This document shows, one piece after another, positions 37,713-47,008 of a stretch of DNA of 64,000 bases (its first letter is position 1; each line of letters begins with the position of its first letter). The stretch lies in contig NZ_JANUHA010000006.1 of NCBI RefSeq assembly GCF_024753255.1, positions 186,001 through 250,000 of the forward strand, in the 5' to 3' direction. The translations under genes were made by a program, and so were the position numbers. The stretch is from Massilia agri (GTDB taxonomy: Bacteria > Pseudomonadota > Gammaproteobacteria > Burkholderiales > Burkholderiaceae_D). Under the pieces are notes generated by a model, which was not told the DNA's origin, ran no database searches, and was given only the letters and a program-made list of their open reading frames with translations.

Positions 37713-40232
37713 TTGAAGCAACCTACTCATACCATTCCTAGCCGCGAGGAAATCCTCGCCGTCTTCCGCAGTGCCAAGGGTCCGCTGGAAGCGGCCGACC
37801 TGGCGCGTCTACTGAAGGTCAAGCCCGCGGCACAGGAAGTGCTGGGCCGCCGCCTGAACGCGATGGAGCGCGACGGCCAGATCCGCGCCGACCGCAGCGG
37901 CACTTATGTGCTGGCCGACCAGTCCGGTTTCATCACCGGCAAGGTCAGCGCGCACCGCGACGGCTATGGCTTCGTCATTCCGGACGAGGGCGGCGACGAC
38001 CTGTTCCTGAACGACAAGGAAATGAACAAGGTGCTGAACGGCGACCGCGTGCGCGCGAAAGTCACCGGCACCGACCGCCGGGGCCGACTGGAGGGCACCA
38101 TCGTCGAGGTGGTCGAGCGCGCCAACACCCACATCATCGGCCGCCTGATGAACGAGGGCGGCGTCTGGATCGTCTCGCCCGAAGACAACCGCATCAGCCA
38201 GGACGTGCTGGTGTCGGGCGGCCCGGGCAAGGCCAAGGCCGGCCAGGTGGTCAGCGTCGAGCTGATCGAGCAGCCTTCGCGCTTCCAGCAGCCGACCGGC
38301 CGCATCGCCGAAGTGCTGGGCGAGCTGGACGACCCCGGCATGGAAATCGAGATCGCCGTGCGCAAGTTCGGCGTGCCGCACGTGTTCTCGCCCGCCGCCC
38401 TGAAGCAGGCCAACCGCCTGCCGAACGAAGTGGTCGATGCCGACCTGGCGGACCGCGTCGACCTGCGCGACGTGCCCCTGGTAACCATCGACGGCGAGGA
38501 CGCACGCGACTTCGACGACGCGGTCTATTGCGAGCCGGTCAAGATCGGCCGCACCAAGGGCTACCGCCTGCTGGTAGCAATCGCCGACGTCAGCCACTAC
38601 GTCAAGCCCAACGACGCGCTGGACGTCGATGCGATCGAGCGCAGCACCTCGGTCTACTTCCCGCGCCGTGTGATCCCCATGCTGCCGGAGAAGCTGTCCA
38701 ACGGCCTGTGTTCGCTGAACCCGGCGGTAGACCGTTGCACCCTGGTGTGCGACATGGTCGTGAGCCAGGACGGCGAGGTGAAGGCCTACCAGTTCTACCC
38801 GGCCGTGATGCACTCGGCCGCGCGCCTGACCTATAACGAAGTGGCCGAGATCCTCGGCAACACGAACGGTCCCGAAGCGCAGCGCCGTCCGGGCATCGTG
38901 CCGCACCTGCTGAACCTGAACGAGGTGTTCCGCGCGCTCCTGAAGGCCCGCCAGGAACGCGGGGCGATCGATTTCGAGACCACCGAGACCTACATCGTCT
39001 GCAATGCCGTCGGCAAGATCGAGAAGATCATCCCGCGCACCCGCAACGATGCGCACCGCCTGATCGAGGAGTGCATGCTGGCCGCCAACGTGTGCGCGGC
39101 CGACCTGCTGATCCGCCACAAGCATCCGGGCACCTTCCGTATCCACGCGGTGCCGACCGAAGAGAAGCTGAACCAGCTGCGTACCTTCCTGAAGCTGGTC
39201 GGCCTGAACCTGGGCGGCGGCACCAAGCCGACCGCGCGCGACTACGCCGAAGTGATGCAGAAGATCAAGGAGCGCCCGGACGCGGCCCTGCTGCAGACCA
39301 TGCTGCTGCGTTCGATGCAGCAGGCCGTCTACAGCCCGGACAACGTCGGCCACTTCGGCCTGGCCTATGAGGCATACGCCCACTTCACCAGCCCGATCCG
39401 CCGCTACCCGGACCTGCTGACCCACCGCGCCATCAAGGCCATCCTGCAAGGGAAGAAGTACGAGCCGAAGGGCATCGAGCTGGGCAAGCTGAACACGACG
39501 CTGTCGAATTCGGCCCGCAAGCAGCAAGCCAAGGACAAGGCCGCGGGCACGGCAAAGAACGAGAAGGACCTGACGATCTGGGACGCGCTCGGCGTGCACT
39601 GCTCGGCCAATGAGCGCCGCGCCGACGAGGCTTCGCGCGACGTCGAGAACTGGCTGAAGTGCTACTTCATGCAGGACAAGCTGGGCGAGGACTTCACCGG
39701 CACCGTGTCCGGCGTGACGCCGTTCGGCATTTTCGTGACCCTCGACCAGCTGTACGTGGAAGGCCTGGTGCACATCAGCGCCCTGGGCACCGACTACTTC
39801 CAGTACGACGAGGCGCGCCACGAGCTGCGCGGCGAGCGCGGCGGCCAGGTCTACAAGCTGACCGACAAGGTGGCCGTCAAGGTCGCGCGCGTGGACCTCG
39901 AGTCGCGCAAGATCGACCTGGTGCTGGCCGAATCGCAGGAAGCCGTTCCGGCGCCGCTCGAGCGTGCGCGCCAGGCCGCCATCGAGGCGCTCGAGCCGAA
40001 GCCGCCGAAGAAGCGCAAGGCCAAGGGTGGCCCGGCCGACCAGCTAGTGCAGCCGGAGCCGGTCGAAGAAGACGTCGTCTTCGTTCCGCCGACCCGTGCG
40101 CCGCGCGCGCGCAAGACCACGGCGTCCAAGACGCCAGCCAAGAGTGCGGCCGGGGTGAAAACCGCGAGCGCACCGAAAACCAAGGCGGTGGCCAAGACCC
40201 CCGCAGCCAAAACCAGCAGGAAGAAGAAGTAA
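37713..40232 (+). CDS. rnr: Ribonuclease R
   Basis: A 3'-5' exoribonuclease that degrades structured RNA. The 839-residue protein has an N-terminal winged-helix-like part, cold-shock domains (GFVIPDEGGDDLFL), the RNB catalytic domain with DGEDARDFDDAV (metal Asp residues), SPIRRYPDLLTHR, an S1 domain (GTVSGVTPFGIFVTLDQLYVEG split over two strands) and a Lys/Ala-rich tail typical of RNase R. TTG at 37713 is the first fitting start; the ribosome site is weak. rlmB follows after three bases. Confidence 0.96.
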   Translation: MKQPTHTIPSREEILAVFRSAKGPLEAADLARLLKVKPAAQEVLGRRLNAMERDGQIRADRSGTYVLADQSGFITGKVSAHRDGYGFVIPDEGGDDLFLNDKEMNKVLNGDRVRAKVTGTDRRGRLEGTIVEVVERANTHIIGRLMNEGGVWIVSPEDNRISQDVLVSGGPGKAKAGQVVSVELIEQPSRFQQPTGRIAEVLGELDDPGMEIEIAVRKFGVPHVFSPAALKQANRLPNEVVDADLADRVDLRDVPLVTIDGEDARDFDDAVYCEPVKIGRTKGYRLLVAIADVSHYVKPNDALDVDAIERSTSVYFPRRVIPMLPEKLSNGLCSLNPAVDRCTLVCDMVVSQDGEVKAYQFYPAVMHSAARLTYNEVAEILGNTNGPEAQRRPGIVPHLLNLNEVFRALLKARQERGAIDFETTETYIVCNAVGKIEKIIPRTRNDAHRLIEECMLAANVCAADLLIRHKHPGTFRIHAVPTEEKLNQLRTFLKLVGLNLGGGTKPTARDYAEVMQKIKERPDAALLQTMLLRSMQQAVYSPDNVGHFGLAYEAYAHFTSPIRRYPDLLTHRAIKAILQGKKYEPKGIELGKLNTTLSNSARKQQAKDKAAGTAKNEKDLTIWDALGVHCSANERRADEASRDVENWLKCYFMQDKLGEDFTGTVSGVTPFGIFVTLDQLYVEGLVHISALGTDYFQYDEARHELRGERGGQVYKLTDKVAVKVARVDLESRKIDLVLAESQEAVPAPLERARQAAIEALEPKPPKKRKAKGGPADQLVQPEPVEEDVVFVPPTRAPRARKTTASKTPAKSAAGVKTASAPKTKAVAKTPAAKTSRKKK

Positions 40233-40235
40233 TAC

Positions 40236-40979
40236 ATGAAAAACAAAATGCTTTTCGGTTTCCACGCGGTGACCTCGCGCTTGCGCCACGAGGCCCAATC
40301 GGTGGAAGAGATCTTCGTCGATGCCGAGCGCAATGACGCCCGCATGAAGGCCCTGATCGCCAACGCGAAAGAGGCCGGCGTGCGCGTCATGCCGGTCGAG
40401 GCCGCGCGTCTCGACAAGATCACCGGCACCCGCCGCCACCAGGGCGTGATCGCCTTCGCCAGCCAGCTGGCGCTGGCGCGCAACCTCGACGAGCTGCTCG
40501 ACGCCATCGAGGGTCCGCCCTTGCTGCTGATCCTGGACGGCATCACCGACCCGCACAACCTCGGCGCCTGCCTGCGCGTGGCCGACGGCGCCGGCGCGCA
40601 TGCGGTGATCGTGCCGAAGGACCGCGCGGTCGGCCTGAACGCCACCGCCGCCAAGGTCGCCAGCGGCGCCGCCGAGAGCGTTCCCTACATCACCGTCACC
40701 AACCTGGCGCGCACCATGCGCGAGCTGAAGGACCGCGGCATCTGGCTGATCGGCACCTCGGACGACGCCGACAAGGGCCTGTACGAAGCCGACTTCAGCG
40801 GCCCCGCCGCCATCGTCATGGGCTCGGAAGGCGAGGGCATGCGCCGCCTGACCCGCGAAACCTGCGACCTCCTGGTCAGCATCCCCATGTTCGGTTCGGT
40901 CGAGAGCCTGAACGTCTCGGTCGCCTCGGGCGTCTGCCTGTACGAAGCGCGCCGCCAGCGCATCGCGCGCGAAGGCTGA
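40236..40979 (+). CDS. rlmB: 23S rRNA (guanosine-2251-2'-O)-methyltransferase
   Basis: SpoU/TrmH-type knotted methyltransferase. The 247-residue protein has the substrate-binding N-terminal domain ([13 protein letters not shown]) and the three SpoU motifs: [33 protein letters not shown] and [19 protein letters not shown]. It modifies G2251 in the peptidyl-transferase P loop. It follows rnr directly, the same pair as in E. coli. A GC-rich hairpin around 40992-41018 without T run follows the gene. Confidence 0.96.
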   Translation: MKNKMLFGFHAVTSRLRHEAQSVEEIFVDAERNDARMKALIANAKEAGVRVMPVEAARLDKITGTRRHQGVIAFASQLALARNLDELLDAIEGPPLLLILDGITDPHNLGACLRVADGAGAHAVIVPKDRAVGLNATAAKVASGAAESVPYITVTNLARTMRELKDRGIWLIGTSDDADKGLYEADFSGPAAIVMGSEGEGMRRLTRETCDLLVSIPMFGSVESLNVSVASGVCLYEARRQRIAREG

Positions 40980-41100
40980 GCCTTCTGAAGCACGGGTTCC
41001 CGCAACGAGCGGGAGCCCGCGGCCCCGCCCGGGGCATCCTCCGCAGTCCTCCCAAGCAAACCGCTGCAACATACGCTACCATCATCGTTGGTTTGCGATC

Positions 41101-41847
41101 ATGCTTATTATGTTTTCTAACTTACGCGACGATATCCATAGCATCATCCAGCGCGACCCCGCCGCCCGCAACGGCTGGGAAGTCCTGACGTGCTACCCCG
41201 GCCTGCATGCCGTGATCATGCACCGCTGGGCGCACGCCTGCTGGAAGCTCGGGCTCAAGTGGGTCGGCCGCTTCATTTCCTATCTCGCCCGCGTCCTGAC
41301 GGGCATCGAGATCCATCCGGGCGCCACCATCGGCCGCCGGGTCTTCATCGACCACGGCTTCGGCGTGGTCATCGGCGAGACCGCCGTGGTCGGCGACGAC
41401 TGCACCATCTACCAGGGCGTGACGCTCGGCGGCACGACCCTGGTGGCCGGCACCAAGCGCCACCCGACGCTCGAGCGCGGCGTGATCGTCGGCGCCGGCG
41501 CCCAGGTGCTGGGCGCCTTCACGGTGGGCGAGTACGCCAAGATCGGCTCGAACGCCGTCGTCATCAAGCCGGTGCCGGGCGGCGCGACGGCGGTGGGCAA
41601 TCCGGCCCACATCATCCGCAAGGAAGAGCAGTCGCGCAGCGCCCAGCTGTTCGCGGCCTACGGGGTCACGCCGAACGGCGACGACCCGCTCTCGAAAGCC
41701 CTGCGCGGTCTCATCGACCACGTGGCGCGCCAGGACGAGCAGATCGAACGGCTCACCAACACCATGCGGGAGGCCGGCCTGTGCTGTCCCAAGCTCACCG
41801 AGGGTGATAAACTCGATTCCGAACAACTGAACCGACTGGTCGACTGA
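41101..41847 (+). CDS. cysE: Serine O-acetyltransferase
   Basis: Makes O-acetylserine, the first step of cysteine synthesis. The 248-residue protein has a short N-terminal helical domain (RDPAARNGWEVLTCYPGLHA) and the left-handed beta helix of hexapeptide repeats with IHPGATIGRRVFIDHG, GVVIGETAVVGDDC and TLGGTT, catalytic His and Asp included. The C-terminal tail beyond the helix is longer than minimal forms. The ATG at 41110 (MFSNLRDDI) is an equally good start. It ends 8 bases before yceH. Confidence 0.95.
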   Translation: MLIMFSNLRDDIHSIIQRDPAARNGWEVLTCYPGLHAVIMHRWAHACWKLGLKWVGRFISYLARVLTGIEIHPGATIGRRVFIDHGFGVVIGETAVVGDDCTIYQGVTLGGTTLVAGTKRHPTLERGVIVGAGAQVLGAFTVGEYAKIGSNAVVIKPVPGGATAVGNPAHIIRKEEQSRSAQLFAAYGVTPNGDDPLSKALRGLIDHVARQDEQIERLTNTMREAGLCCPKLTEGDKLDSEQLNRLVD

Positions 41848-41855
41848 GGAATCGC

Positions 41856-42551
41856 ATGACGAATGACGTGACGGGCGCGCCGGAGAACGGCGCCGCCACG
41901 AATGCTGCTGTACTTGATCCGCATGAAATCCGCGTGCTCGCGGTGCTCGCCGAAAAAGAGGCACTGACCCCCGATAACTACCCGATGTCGCTGAACGCGA
42001 TCGTCAACGGCTGCAACCAGGTGTCGAGCCGCGACCCCATCATGCAGCTCACCGACGAGGTGGCGCAGGACACCCTGCAGCGCCTGATCGAGAAGAAGCT
42101 GGTGAACGCCATTTCGCAGGCCGGCGCGCGCGTGGTGAAGTACGAGCACCGCATGCGCATCAAATGGACGCTGGAGCAGGACAAGGTGGCCGTCCTCAGC
42201 ATCCTGATGCTGCGCGGCCTGCAGACCGCCGGCGAGATCCGCACCCGCACCGGCCGCCTGTTCGAATTCAAGAGCGTGCAGGACGTCGAGACCGTGCTGC
42301 AGTTCCTGATCGATAAATACCCGCCGCTGGTGGCGCGCCTGGAGCGCGCCCCCGGCACCAAGGAGCCGCGCTACGGCCACCTGCTGGGCGGCGAGATCAG
42401 CGCCACCTACGAGGCGCCGAGCGCCGGCGCCGGCCTGGGTGGCGGCGGCGCCAGCCGCATCGGCCAGCTTGAGGCCGAAGTCGCCGCCCTGCGCGGAGAA
42501 CTGGAAAGCCTCAAGGCGCAGTTCGAGGCGTTTCGCCAGCAGTTCCAGTAG
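41856..42551 (+). CDS. yceH: YceH/DUF480 family protein
   Basis: A 231-residue protein of two winged-helix-like domains: LDPHEIRVLAVLAEKEALTPDNYPMSLNAIVNGCNQ (the conserved start, from about residue 20), then LMLRGLQTAGEIRTRTGRL, and a C-terminal coiled coil of about 35 residues. Function unknown but widely conserved, DNA binding suspected from the fold. The 3' end overlaps the convergent secreted-protein gene by 41 bases. Confidence 0.93.
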   Translation: MTNDVTGAPENGAATNAAVLDPHEIRVLAVLAEKEALTPDNYPMSLNAIVNGCNQVSSRDPIMQLTDEVAQDTLQRLIEKKLVNAISQAGARVVKYEHRMRIKWTLEQDKVAVLSILMLRGLQTAGEIRTRTGRLFEFKSVQDVETVLQFLIDKYPPLVARLERAPGTKEPRYGHLLGGEISATYEAPSAGAGLGGGGASRIGQLEAEVAALRGELESLKAQFEAFRQQFQ

Positions 42552-43338
42552 CGGCCGCAATCACCGGGGCCTCGTCGGCGAAGGTCAGTTCGATCATCGC
42601 CTCGTCGCTCCAGGTCGAATTCCCGATCGGTACCTGGTAGGAGTTCCCTTTTGACTGCAGGAGGGCGGAACGATTGCCCTCGACCAGGATCGCCTCCTTG
42701 ACCGGCTTTCCGGCGCGATAGCCGAAATGCGCGTTCTTTGCGGCGCCCTTGTAGGCGGTCGACTTCTCGTCGCCGAAGAAGCTGCACCAGTCGGTCCGCA
42801 GCAGCAGGCCGTTGATCACGCCTACCCAGATGAAGGGGATCTCCGACTTCGCGATCGCGATCTGCACCTTGCACTCGAGGCGCAGGTCGCCGAGCCGGCG
42901 CCGGTTCTCCGGCAGGCCGGGCGTCCTGACCTCGACCCCGATGCGGTACAGGCCGCGCTTCTGGTTCAGTTCCAGCTCGCTCTCGGCATCCTCGGCCGCC
43001 TCGCTGCGCGGCACCTCGAAGCGGCCGTTGGCATCCAGCGCAATCGGCAGCGTGAAGTCATCGTCGCCGACCAGGCGCACCTTGAGCACGGCCGGCGGCG
43101 CCCGATGGTCCTTGGGCTCGGCCACGAAGCGCAGCCTGTCGACCTGGGGCGCCAGCGCGTGGTACTTGTCGAAGGCGTCGAGGCCTGCGAGGATGTGCTC
43201 GTACTTGCGGACCTCGGGATTGCGCATGGCGTTCACATGCACGGGATCGAGTTCGCGGACCGGCTCATCCGCGGCGCCGGCCGTGCCGGCGCCGTAGAAG
43301 AGCACGCTCCCGAACAGCAGGGCGGGGAGGGCGCGCAT
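42511..43338 (-). CDS. Secreted protein of unknown function
   Basis: A 275-residue protein with a signal peptide (MRALPALLFGSVLFYGAGTA, cut after AGA). The rest is a soluble beta-rich sequence with two cysteines (LECKVQI; TDWCSFF) and no motif I can assign. It ends inside the 3' end of yceH (41-base convergent overlap), so its last residues are constrained by yceH. It starts four bases after the ABC permease stop in the same direction, so it is the last gene of that operon; a link with the transporter is possible. Confidence 0.75.
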   Translation of the reverse strand: MRALPALLFGSVLFYGAGTAGAADEPVRELDPVHVNAMRNPEVRKYEHILAGLDAFDKYHALAPQVDRLRFVAEPKDHRAPPAVLKVRLVGDDDFTLPIALDANGRFEVPRSEAAEDAESELELNQKRGLYRIGVEVRTPGLPENRRRLGDLRLECKVQIAIAKSEIPFIWVGVINGLLLRTDWCSFFGDEKSTAYKGAAKNAHFGYRAGKPVKEAILVEGNRSALLQSKGNSYQVPIGNSTWSDEAMIELTFADEAPVIAAATGTAGETPRTAP

Positions 43339-43342
43339 TCGC

Positions 43343-44311
43343 TCAGCCCTCGTCGCGCCAGCGGCGCAGGCGCATCGCCGCGTAGATCATGCCCGCGCCG
43401 GCCAGGGCGCCGAGCCACACGCCGGGCTTGGCCAGGGTCCGGTAGGATTCGCCGAGCACCAGCATGGCGTCCAGTCCGTTCTTCATGTGCGAGAAACTCG
43501 ATCCGTCGACCTCGCTCAGCCACACGCCGGGCATCAGGCCGCCGAGCATGCGGGCGACGATCTGCTCGCCGATGAAGTCGATATCGAACTGCATCGGCGC
43601 CACCGGGCTGATCATGAAGTTCAGCCAGAACAGCAGCAGCAGCGAGACCAGCGGAATGCCGACTGCCCACAGGAAGACCTTGGATTTCGCCCAGCTCGAC
43701 ACCAGCAGCAGCCAGCCCACGGTCGGCAGCGCCCACAGGATGTAGAGCGGCAGGAAGGCCAGCAGGTACAGCGGGCTGAGATACAGGCTCGGTTCCATCA
43801 GCACCGGCGCGAACAGGTTCAGGCCCTTGCCGGCGGCGGCGATCATGCCGATCAGGAGCAGCACCAGCGAGGTCGCCACGCCGATCGCGATCGTGATCAA
43901 GGGCGCCACGCACAGGGCGGTGATCACTTTCGAGAGCACGGTATCGCGGTCCGACAGCGGCAGCGACTTCCAGAACAGGATGCTGCGGTCGCGCCGGTCG
44001 TCGTGCAGGGCGGCCAGGCAGTAGAAGAACACCACGACGGCCAGCACCATGAACAGCGGGGCGGCGACGCCGAGGTAGCCGGTGGCGGCGACGTGGGCGA
44101 TCTTGTAGCGCAGGTCTTGCGGGAAGCCCTGGATCGACACCACGTTCTGGCCTTGCCACTGGAAGTTCGTGGCATCACCAAAGGCCATGCTGTAGGCGAA
44201 GCCGCCGCCCATCAGGATCACCATGGCCGCGGCGATCACCAGCGGCGCCCAGAAGAAGGCGCCCTTGTGTTCCCACAGCTCGCGCCGGAGCAGCCATTTC
44301 ATCGTTTTCAT
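43343..44311 (-). CDS. ABC transporter permease (ABC-2-like)
   Basis: A 322-residue membrane protein with six or seven hydrophobic segments. It starts MKTMKWLLRRELWEHKGAFF, the usual start of ABC-2/YtrC-like permeases (a cytoplasmic helix, then the first membrane segment). The ATG overlaps the stop of the ATPase gene (ATGA), and AGGA precedes it. With the ATPase and the GntR regulator it forms a YtrA-type operon; such transporters are often induced by cell-wall antibiotics or peptides. Substrate not evident. Confidence 0.85.
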   Translation of the reverse strand: MKTMKWLLRRELWEHKGAFFWAPLVIAAAMVILMGGGFAYSMAFGDATNFQWQGQNVVSIQGFPQDLRYKIAHVAATGYLGVAAPLFMVLAVVVFFYCLAALHDDRRDRSILFWKSLPLSDRDTVLSKVITALCVAPLITIAIGVATSLVLLLIGMIAAAGKGLNLFAPVLMEPSLYLSPLYLLAFLPLYILWALPTVGWLLLVSSWAKSKVFLWAVGIPLVSLLLLFWLNFMISPVAPMQFDIDFIGEQIVARMLGGLMPGVWLSEVDGSSFSHMKNGLDAMLVLGESYRTLAKPGVWLGALAGAGMIYAAMRLRRWRDEG

Positions 44312-45165
44312 GCGTAGGTTCCTTTCATGGTTGCCACGAACAGGTCGGCAACGCTGGGATTGCGGGTTTCGCCGAGCTGCGAGAGCTGTTTGCGGCACAC
44401 GCCATCGAACAGCATCACGGACTTGCCGAACACGGTGCGCTGGTCGATCGGCGCCAGCGCGTTGGCGGCGCCGACCTTGTCGGCCGGGACCATCACTTCG
44501 GTATAGCGCTCGCCGATTTCCTCCATCGAGGCGGCCAGCACGATCCTGCCTTCGCGGATGAACATCAGGTCGGTCAGGATGTGCTCGACCTCTTCCACCT
44601 GGTGGGTGGTGATGACGATGGTCTTCTGCTCGTCGAAATAGTCTTCCAGCAGATTCTGGTAGAACTGCTTGCGGTAGATGATGTCGAGGCCCAGGGTCGG
44701 CTCGTCCAGCACCAGCAGTTTCGCGTCGATGGCCATCACCAGCGCCAGGTGCAGCTGGACGATCATGCCCTTCGACATTTCCTTGACCTTCATTTCGGGC
44801 TTGAGCTTGGTGTTGGCCACGTAGCGCTCCGCCTTCTTGCGGTCGAAGCGCGGGTGCACGCCCTCCACGAAGTCGATCGCATCCTTCACGCGCAGCCAGC
44901 GCGGCAGGATGGCGACGTCGGCGATGAAGCAGACTTCCTTCATCAGATCGTCGCGCTGGGTGCGCGGGTCGAAACCGAGCACCGACAGCTGGCCTTCGAA
45001 AGGGATCAGGCCGAGGGCCGCCTTGAGCGTGGTGGTCTTGCCCGAGCCGTTGGGGCCGATCAGGCCGACGATGCGTCCTGGCGCGATGTCGAAATCGATG
45101 CCGTCGACGGCGGTACGCTTGCCGTAGTGCTTGCTCAGGCCGCGCGCTGAGATGACGGCACTCAT
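44308..45165 (-). CDS. ABC transporter ATP-binding protein
   Basis: A 285-residue ATPase: Walker A GPNGSGKT, signature-like KEMSKGMIVQLHLALVMA in place of LSGGQ, Walker B LLVLDEPTLGLD and the switch His in TTHQVEE. The degenerate signature (MSKGM) is common in the YtrB/DrrA-like branch. A C-terminal tail of about 60 residues follows. The start at 45165 overlaps the stop of the GntR gene (ATGA), and the stop overlaps the permease start, so the three genes are translationally coupled. Confidence 0.92.
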   Translation of the reverse strand: MSAVISARGLSKHYGKRTAVDGIDFDIAPGRIVGLIGPNGSGKTTTLKAALGLIPFEGQLSVLGFDPRTQRDDLMKEVCFIADVAILPRWLRVKDAIDFVEGVHPRFDRKKAERYVANTKLKPEMKVKEMSKGMIVQLHLALVMAIDAKLLVLDEPTLGLDIIYRKQFYQNLLEDYFDEQKTIVITTHQVEEVEHILTDLMFIREGRIVLAASMEEIGERYTEVMVPADKVGAANALAPIDQRTVFGKSVMLFDGVCRKQLSQLGETRNPSVADLFVATMKGTYA

Positions 45166-45539
45166 GCTGAACCTCCCGGGGCGTTGTTGCCCGAGGCCTT
45201 GAGCAGCTGCTCGACGTTCAGGCCGAGGCGGCGGATGCGTTCGACCATGGCGGGCCATTCCTCGCGGATGAAGCGTTCCCGCTCGGTGGTCAACAGTTTC
45301 TCGCTTGCTCCTTCGGTAACGTACATGCCAATTCCCCTTCGCTTTTCCACTAAGTTCTCGTCGACCAGTTCCTGGTAAGCCTTCGATACGGTGATCGGAT
45401 TGAGTTGATATTCGGCCGCGATCTGGCGGACCGAGGGCAGGGCGTCGCCGGCTTTGAGAACGCCGTCGAGCATCATGCCGACCACCCGCTCCTTGAGCTG
45501 GCGGTAAATGGGGGTGTTGTCATTCCAGCCGACTGTCAT
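45162..45539 (-). CDS. GntR-family regulator, YtrA subfamily
   Basis: A 125-residue protein: a winged-helix DNA-binding domain (NTPIYRQLKERVVGMMLDG, LPSVRQIAAEYQLNPITVSKAYQELVDENLV, KRRGIGMYV) followed by only about 45 residues of helix for dimerisation. That short C-terminus is typical of YtrA regulators, which repress an adjoining ABC transporter operon. It is the first gene of the operon; the promoter at 45621-45648 lies 82 bases upstream. Confidence 0.92.
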   Translation of the reverse strand: MTVGWNDNTPIYRQLKERVVGMMLDGVLKAGDALPSVRQIAAEYQLNPITVSKAYQELVDENLVEKRRGIGMYVTEGASEKLLTTERERFIREEWPAMVERIRRLGLNVEQLLKASGNNAPGGSA

Positions 45540-45620
45540 GTCCAGTCCTCCTCTGCGGTATTGGTTCGTGTTGCATATTCGTCTCCGTGTTGGTGCTTGG
45601 TTGAAGTGGTGTTGTAGTGA

Positions 45621-45648
45621 AGTATAACAGCGGTTTGGTGAGTGTCAA
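45621..45648 (-). promoter_or_regulatory. Promoter of the GntR/ABC operon
   Basis: On the minus strand TTGACA (45643-45648), 16-base spacer, TATACT (45621-45626). Both hexamers are near consensus, so the promoter would be strong unless repressed. A near-palindrome CAATATACATATTG sits upstream of the -35 at 45646-45659 and could be an operator. Confidence 0.75.
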
Positions 45649-45729
45649 TATACATATTGAACAAATTTCCCGGGCGCGGCCTCCAGGCGCGTTTTGCTAG
45701 GATGGGTGCCGAACCAGGAGGAGGACGCG

Positions 45730-46122
45730 ATGCTGACATGCCCGAACTGCGGCGTTTCGCCGCTGACGCATGCGATCAGGGAAATGCAGTACAGCTACAA
45801 GGGGCAGAGCACGACCATCGCCGACGTCGTGGTCGAGCACTGCGCCGGCTGCAAGGAAGTGATGTTTGCCCGCGGCGAGGACGAGCATTACGGGGAGCTG
45901 ATCAAGGCCTTCCGCAAGCAGGTGGATGCGGAGGAGCTCAAGACGATCCGGGCGATGCGGAAAGCATTGGGGCTGACGCGGCAGAAGGCCGATGAATTGC
46001 TGGGGGACGAGGCGGGGGATTTCGCGCGTTACGAGGCGGGGGAGGCGCATGCGCCGGTGGCGCTGGTCAAGCTTCTGCGGCTCCTGGGCAAACACCCGGA
46101 GCTACTGGATGCGGTTCGGTAG
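45730..46122 (+). CDS. MqsA-like antitoxin/regulator (YgiT zinc finger plus HTH)
   Basis: A 130-residue protein. The N-terminal zinc site uses CPNCGVSP and EHCAGCKEVMFA (two CxxC pairs, as in MqsA/YgiT), and the C-terminal half is an HTH with IRAMRKALGLTRQKADELLG and FARYEAGEAHAPVALVKLLRLL. MqsA proteins neutralise the MqsR ribonuclease, but no toxin gene lies beside it; a regulator without toxin is possible. AGGAGG fixes the ATG. The stop TAG is contributed by the REP-like element at 46119. Confidence 0.87.
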   Translation: MLTCPNCGVSPLTHAIREMQYSYKGQSTTIADVVVEHCAGCKEVMFARGEDEHYGELIKAFRKQVDAEELKTIRAMRKALGLTRQKADELLGDEAGDFARYEAGEAHAPVALVKLLRLLGKHPELLDAVR

Positions 46123-46225
46123 GATGGTCGGCTTCGCCGACCGCGCGTCCAAACAGCTCAAGAACAGCCGTGGCGTCATTTCACAAGGGAGCTGAACGCG
46201 CGGTCGGCAGAGCCGACCACCCTAC
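46119..46225. repeat. REP-like pair, copy C
   Basis: Left unit: GTAG, then GGTCGGC TTC GCCGACC, a perfect stem. Right unit on the minus strand: GTAG, then GGTCGGC TCT GCCGACC, perfect. The stem sequence differs from copies A and B yet agrees between the two units of this pair. The left GTAG holds the stop of the MqsA-like gene, the right GTAG that of lpxH. Confidence 0.87.
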
Positions 46226-46968
46226 GTAAGACAATGGCAGGTCAGGGTGCCATCGCTGGCCAGCTCGATCCATCCACCGCGTTGCGGCTCGGCGTCCAGC
46301 TCCCAATCCGGCAACACATAACGCAGCTTGCCGCCCACCTCATGCACCGCCGGCCGGTGCGTATGTCCATGGACGATGACATCCGCCCCGGTCTGCGCAA
46401 ACACGGCCTCGACCGCATCAGGCGTCACATCCATGATCTCGTAGGATTTGCCCGCCTGCGCTTCGCGGCTGCCTTCGCGCAGCCCGGCAATGATGGCCTT
46501 GCGCTGCGCCAGGGACATGCCGAGGAACTGCTGCTGCCAGGCACGATCGCGCACCTGGGCGCGGAAGGCCATGTACTTGAGGTCGGCCGTGCACTGGGCG
46601 TCGCCGTGCACGAGGGCGATGCGGCGGCCGGCCGTTTCGATGAGATGCGGTTCTTCCAGCAGGCTCAAGCCTGCTGCTTCGGCAAAGCCCGGCCCCACGA
46701 GAAAGTCGCGGTTGCCGGCCAGCCAGTACACGCGCGTACCCGCAGCGCTGACGGCGCGAATGGCGTTTATCACTTGCTGATGGAAAGGCTCGGCGAGATC
46801 GTCGTCGCCGGCCCAGTATTCGAAGATGTCACCGAGCAGGTAGAGCCGCTCGGCCTTGGCCGCATGCTCGGCCAGGAAGCGGAAGAACGCTTCGGCCGTA
46901 CGCGGATGCGAGGCCTGCAGGTGCAGGTCCGAGATGAACAGCGCGTAGGTGCGCGCGGGCGTGCTCAT
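46222..46968 (-). CDS. lpxH: UDP-2,3-diacylglucosamine diphosphatase LpxH
   Basis: Lipid A biosynthesis hydrolase that makes lipid X. The 248-residue calcineurin-like phosphoesterase shows the metal-binding set: SDLHL (about 14-18), LLGDIFEYW, LAGNRDF, LVHGDAQC and HGHTHRP near residue 195. The gene ends inside a REP-like element that supplies its TAG stop. It starts 40 bases downstream of the ppiB gene in the same direction. Confidence 0.95.
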   Translation of the reverse strand: MSTPARTYALFISDLHLQASHPRTAEAFFRFLAEHAAKAERLYLLGDIFEYWAGDDDLAEPFHQQVINAIRAVSAAGTRVYWLAGNRDFLVGPGFAEAAGLSLLEEPHLIETAGRRIALVHGDAQCTADLKYMAFRAQVRDRAWQQQFLGMSLAQRKAIIAGLREGSREAQAGKSYEIMDVTPDAVEAVFAQTGADVIVHGHTHRPAVHEVGGKLRYVLPDWELDAEPQRGGWIELASDGTLTCHCLT

Positions 46969-47008
46969 TGAATCGAAGGGTACAGCCGCCCCACGCGCAC
47001 CGACTTCA

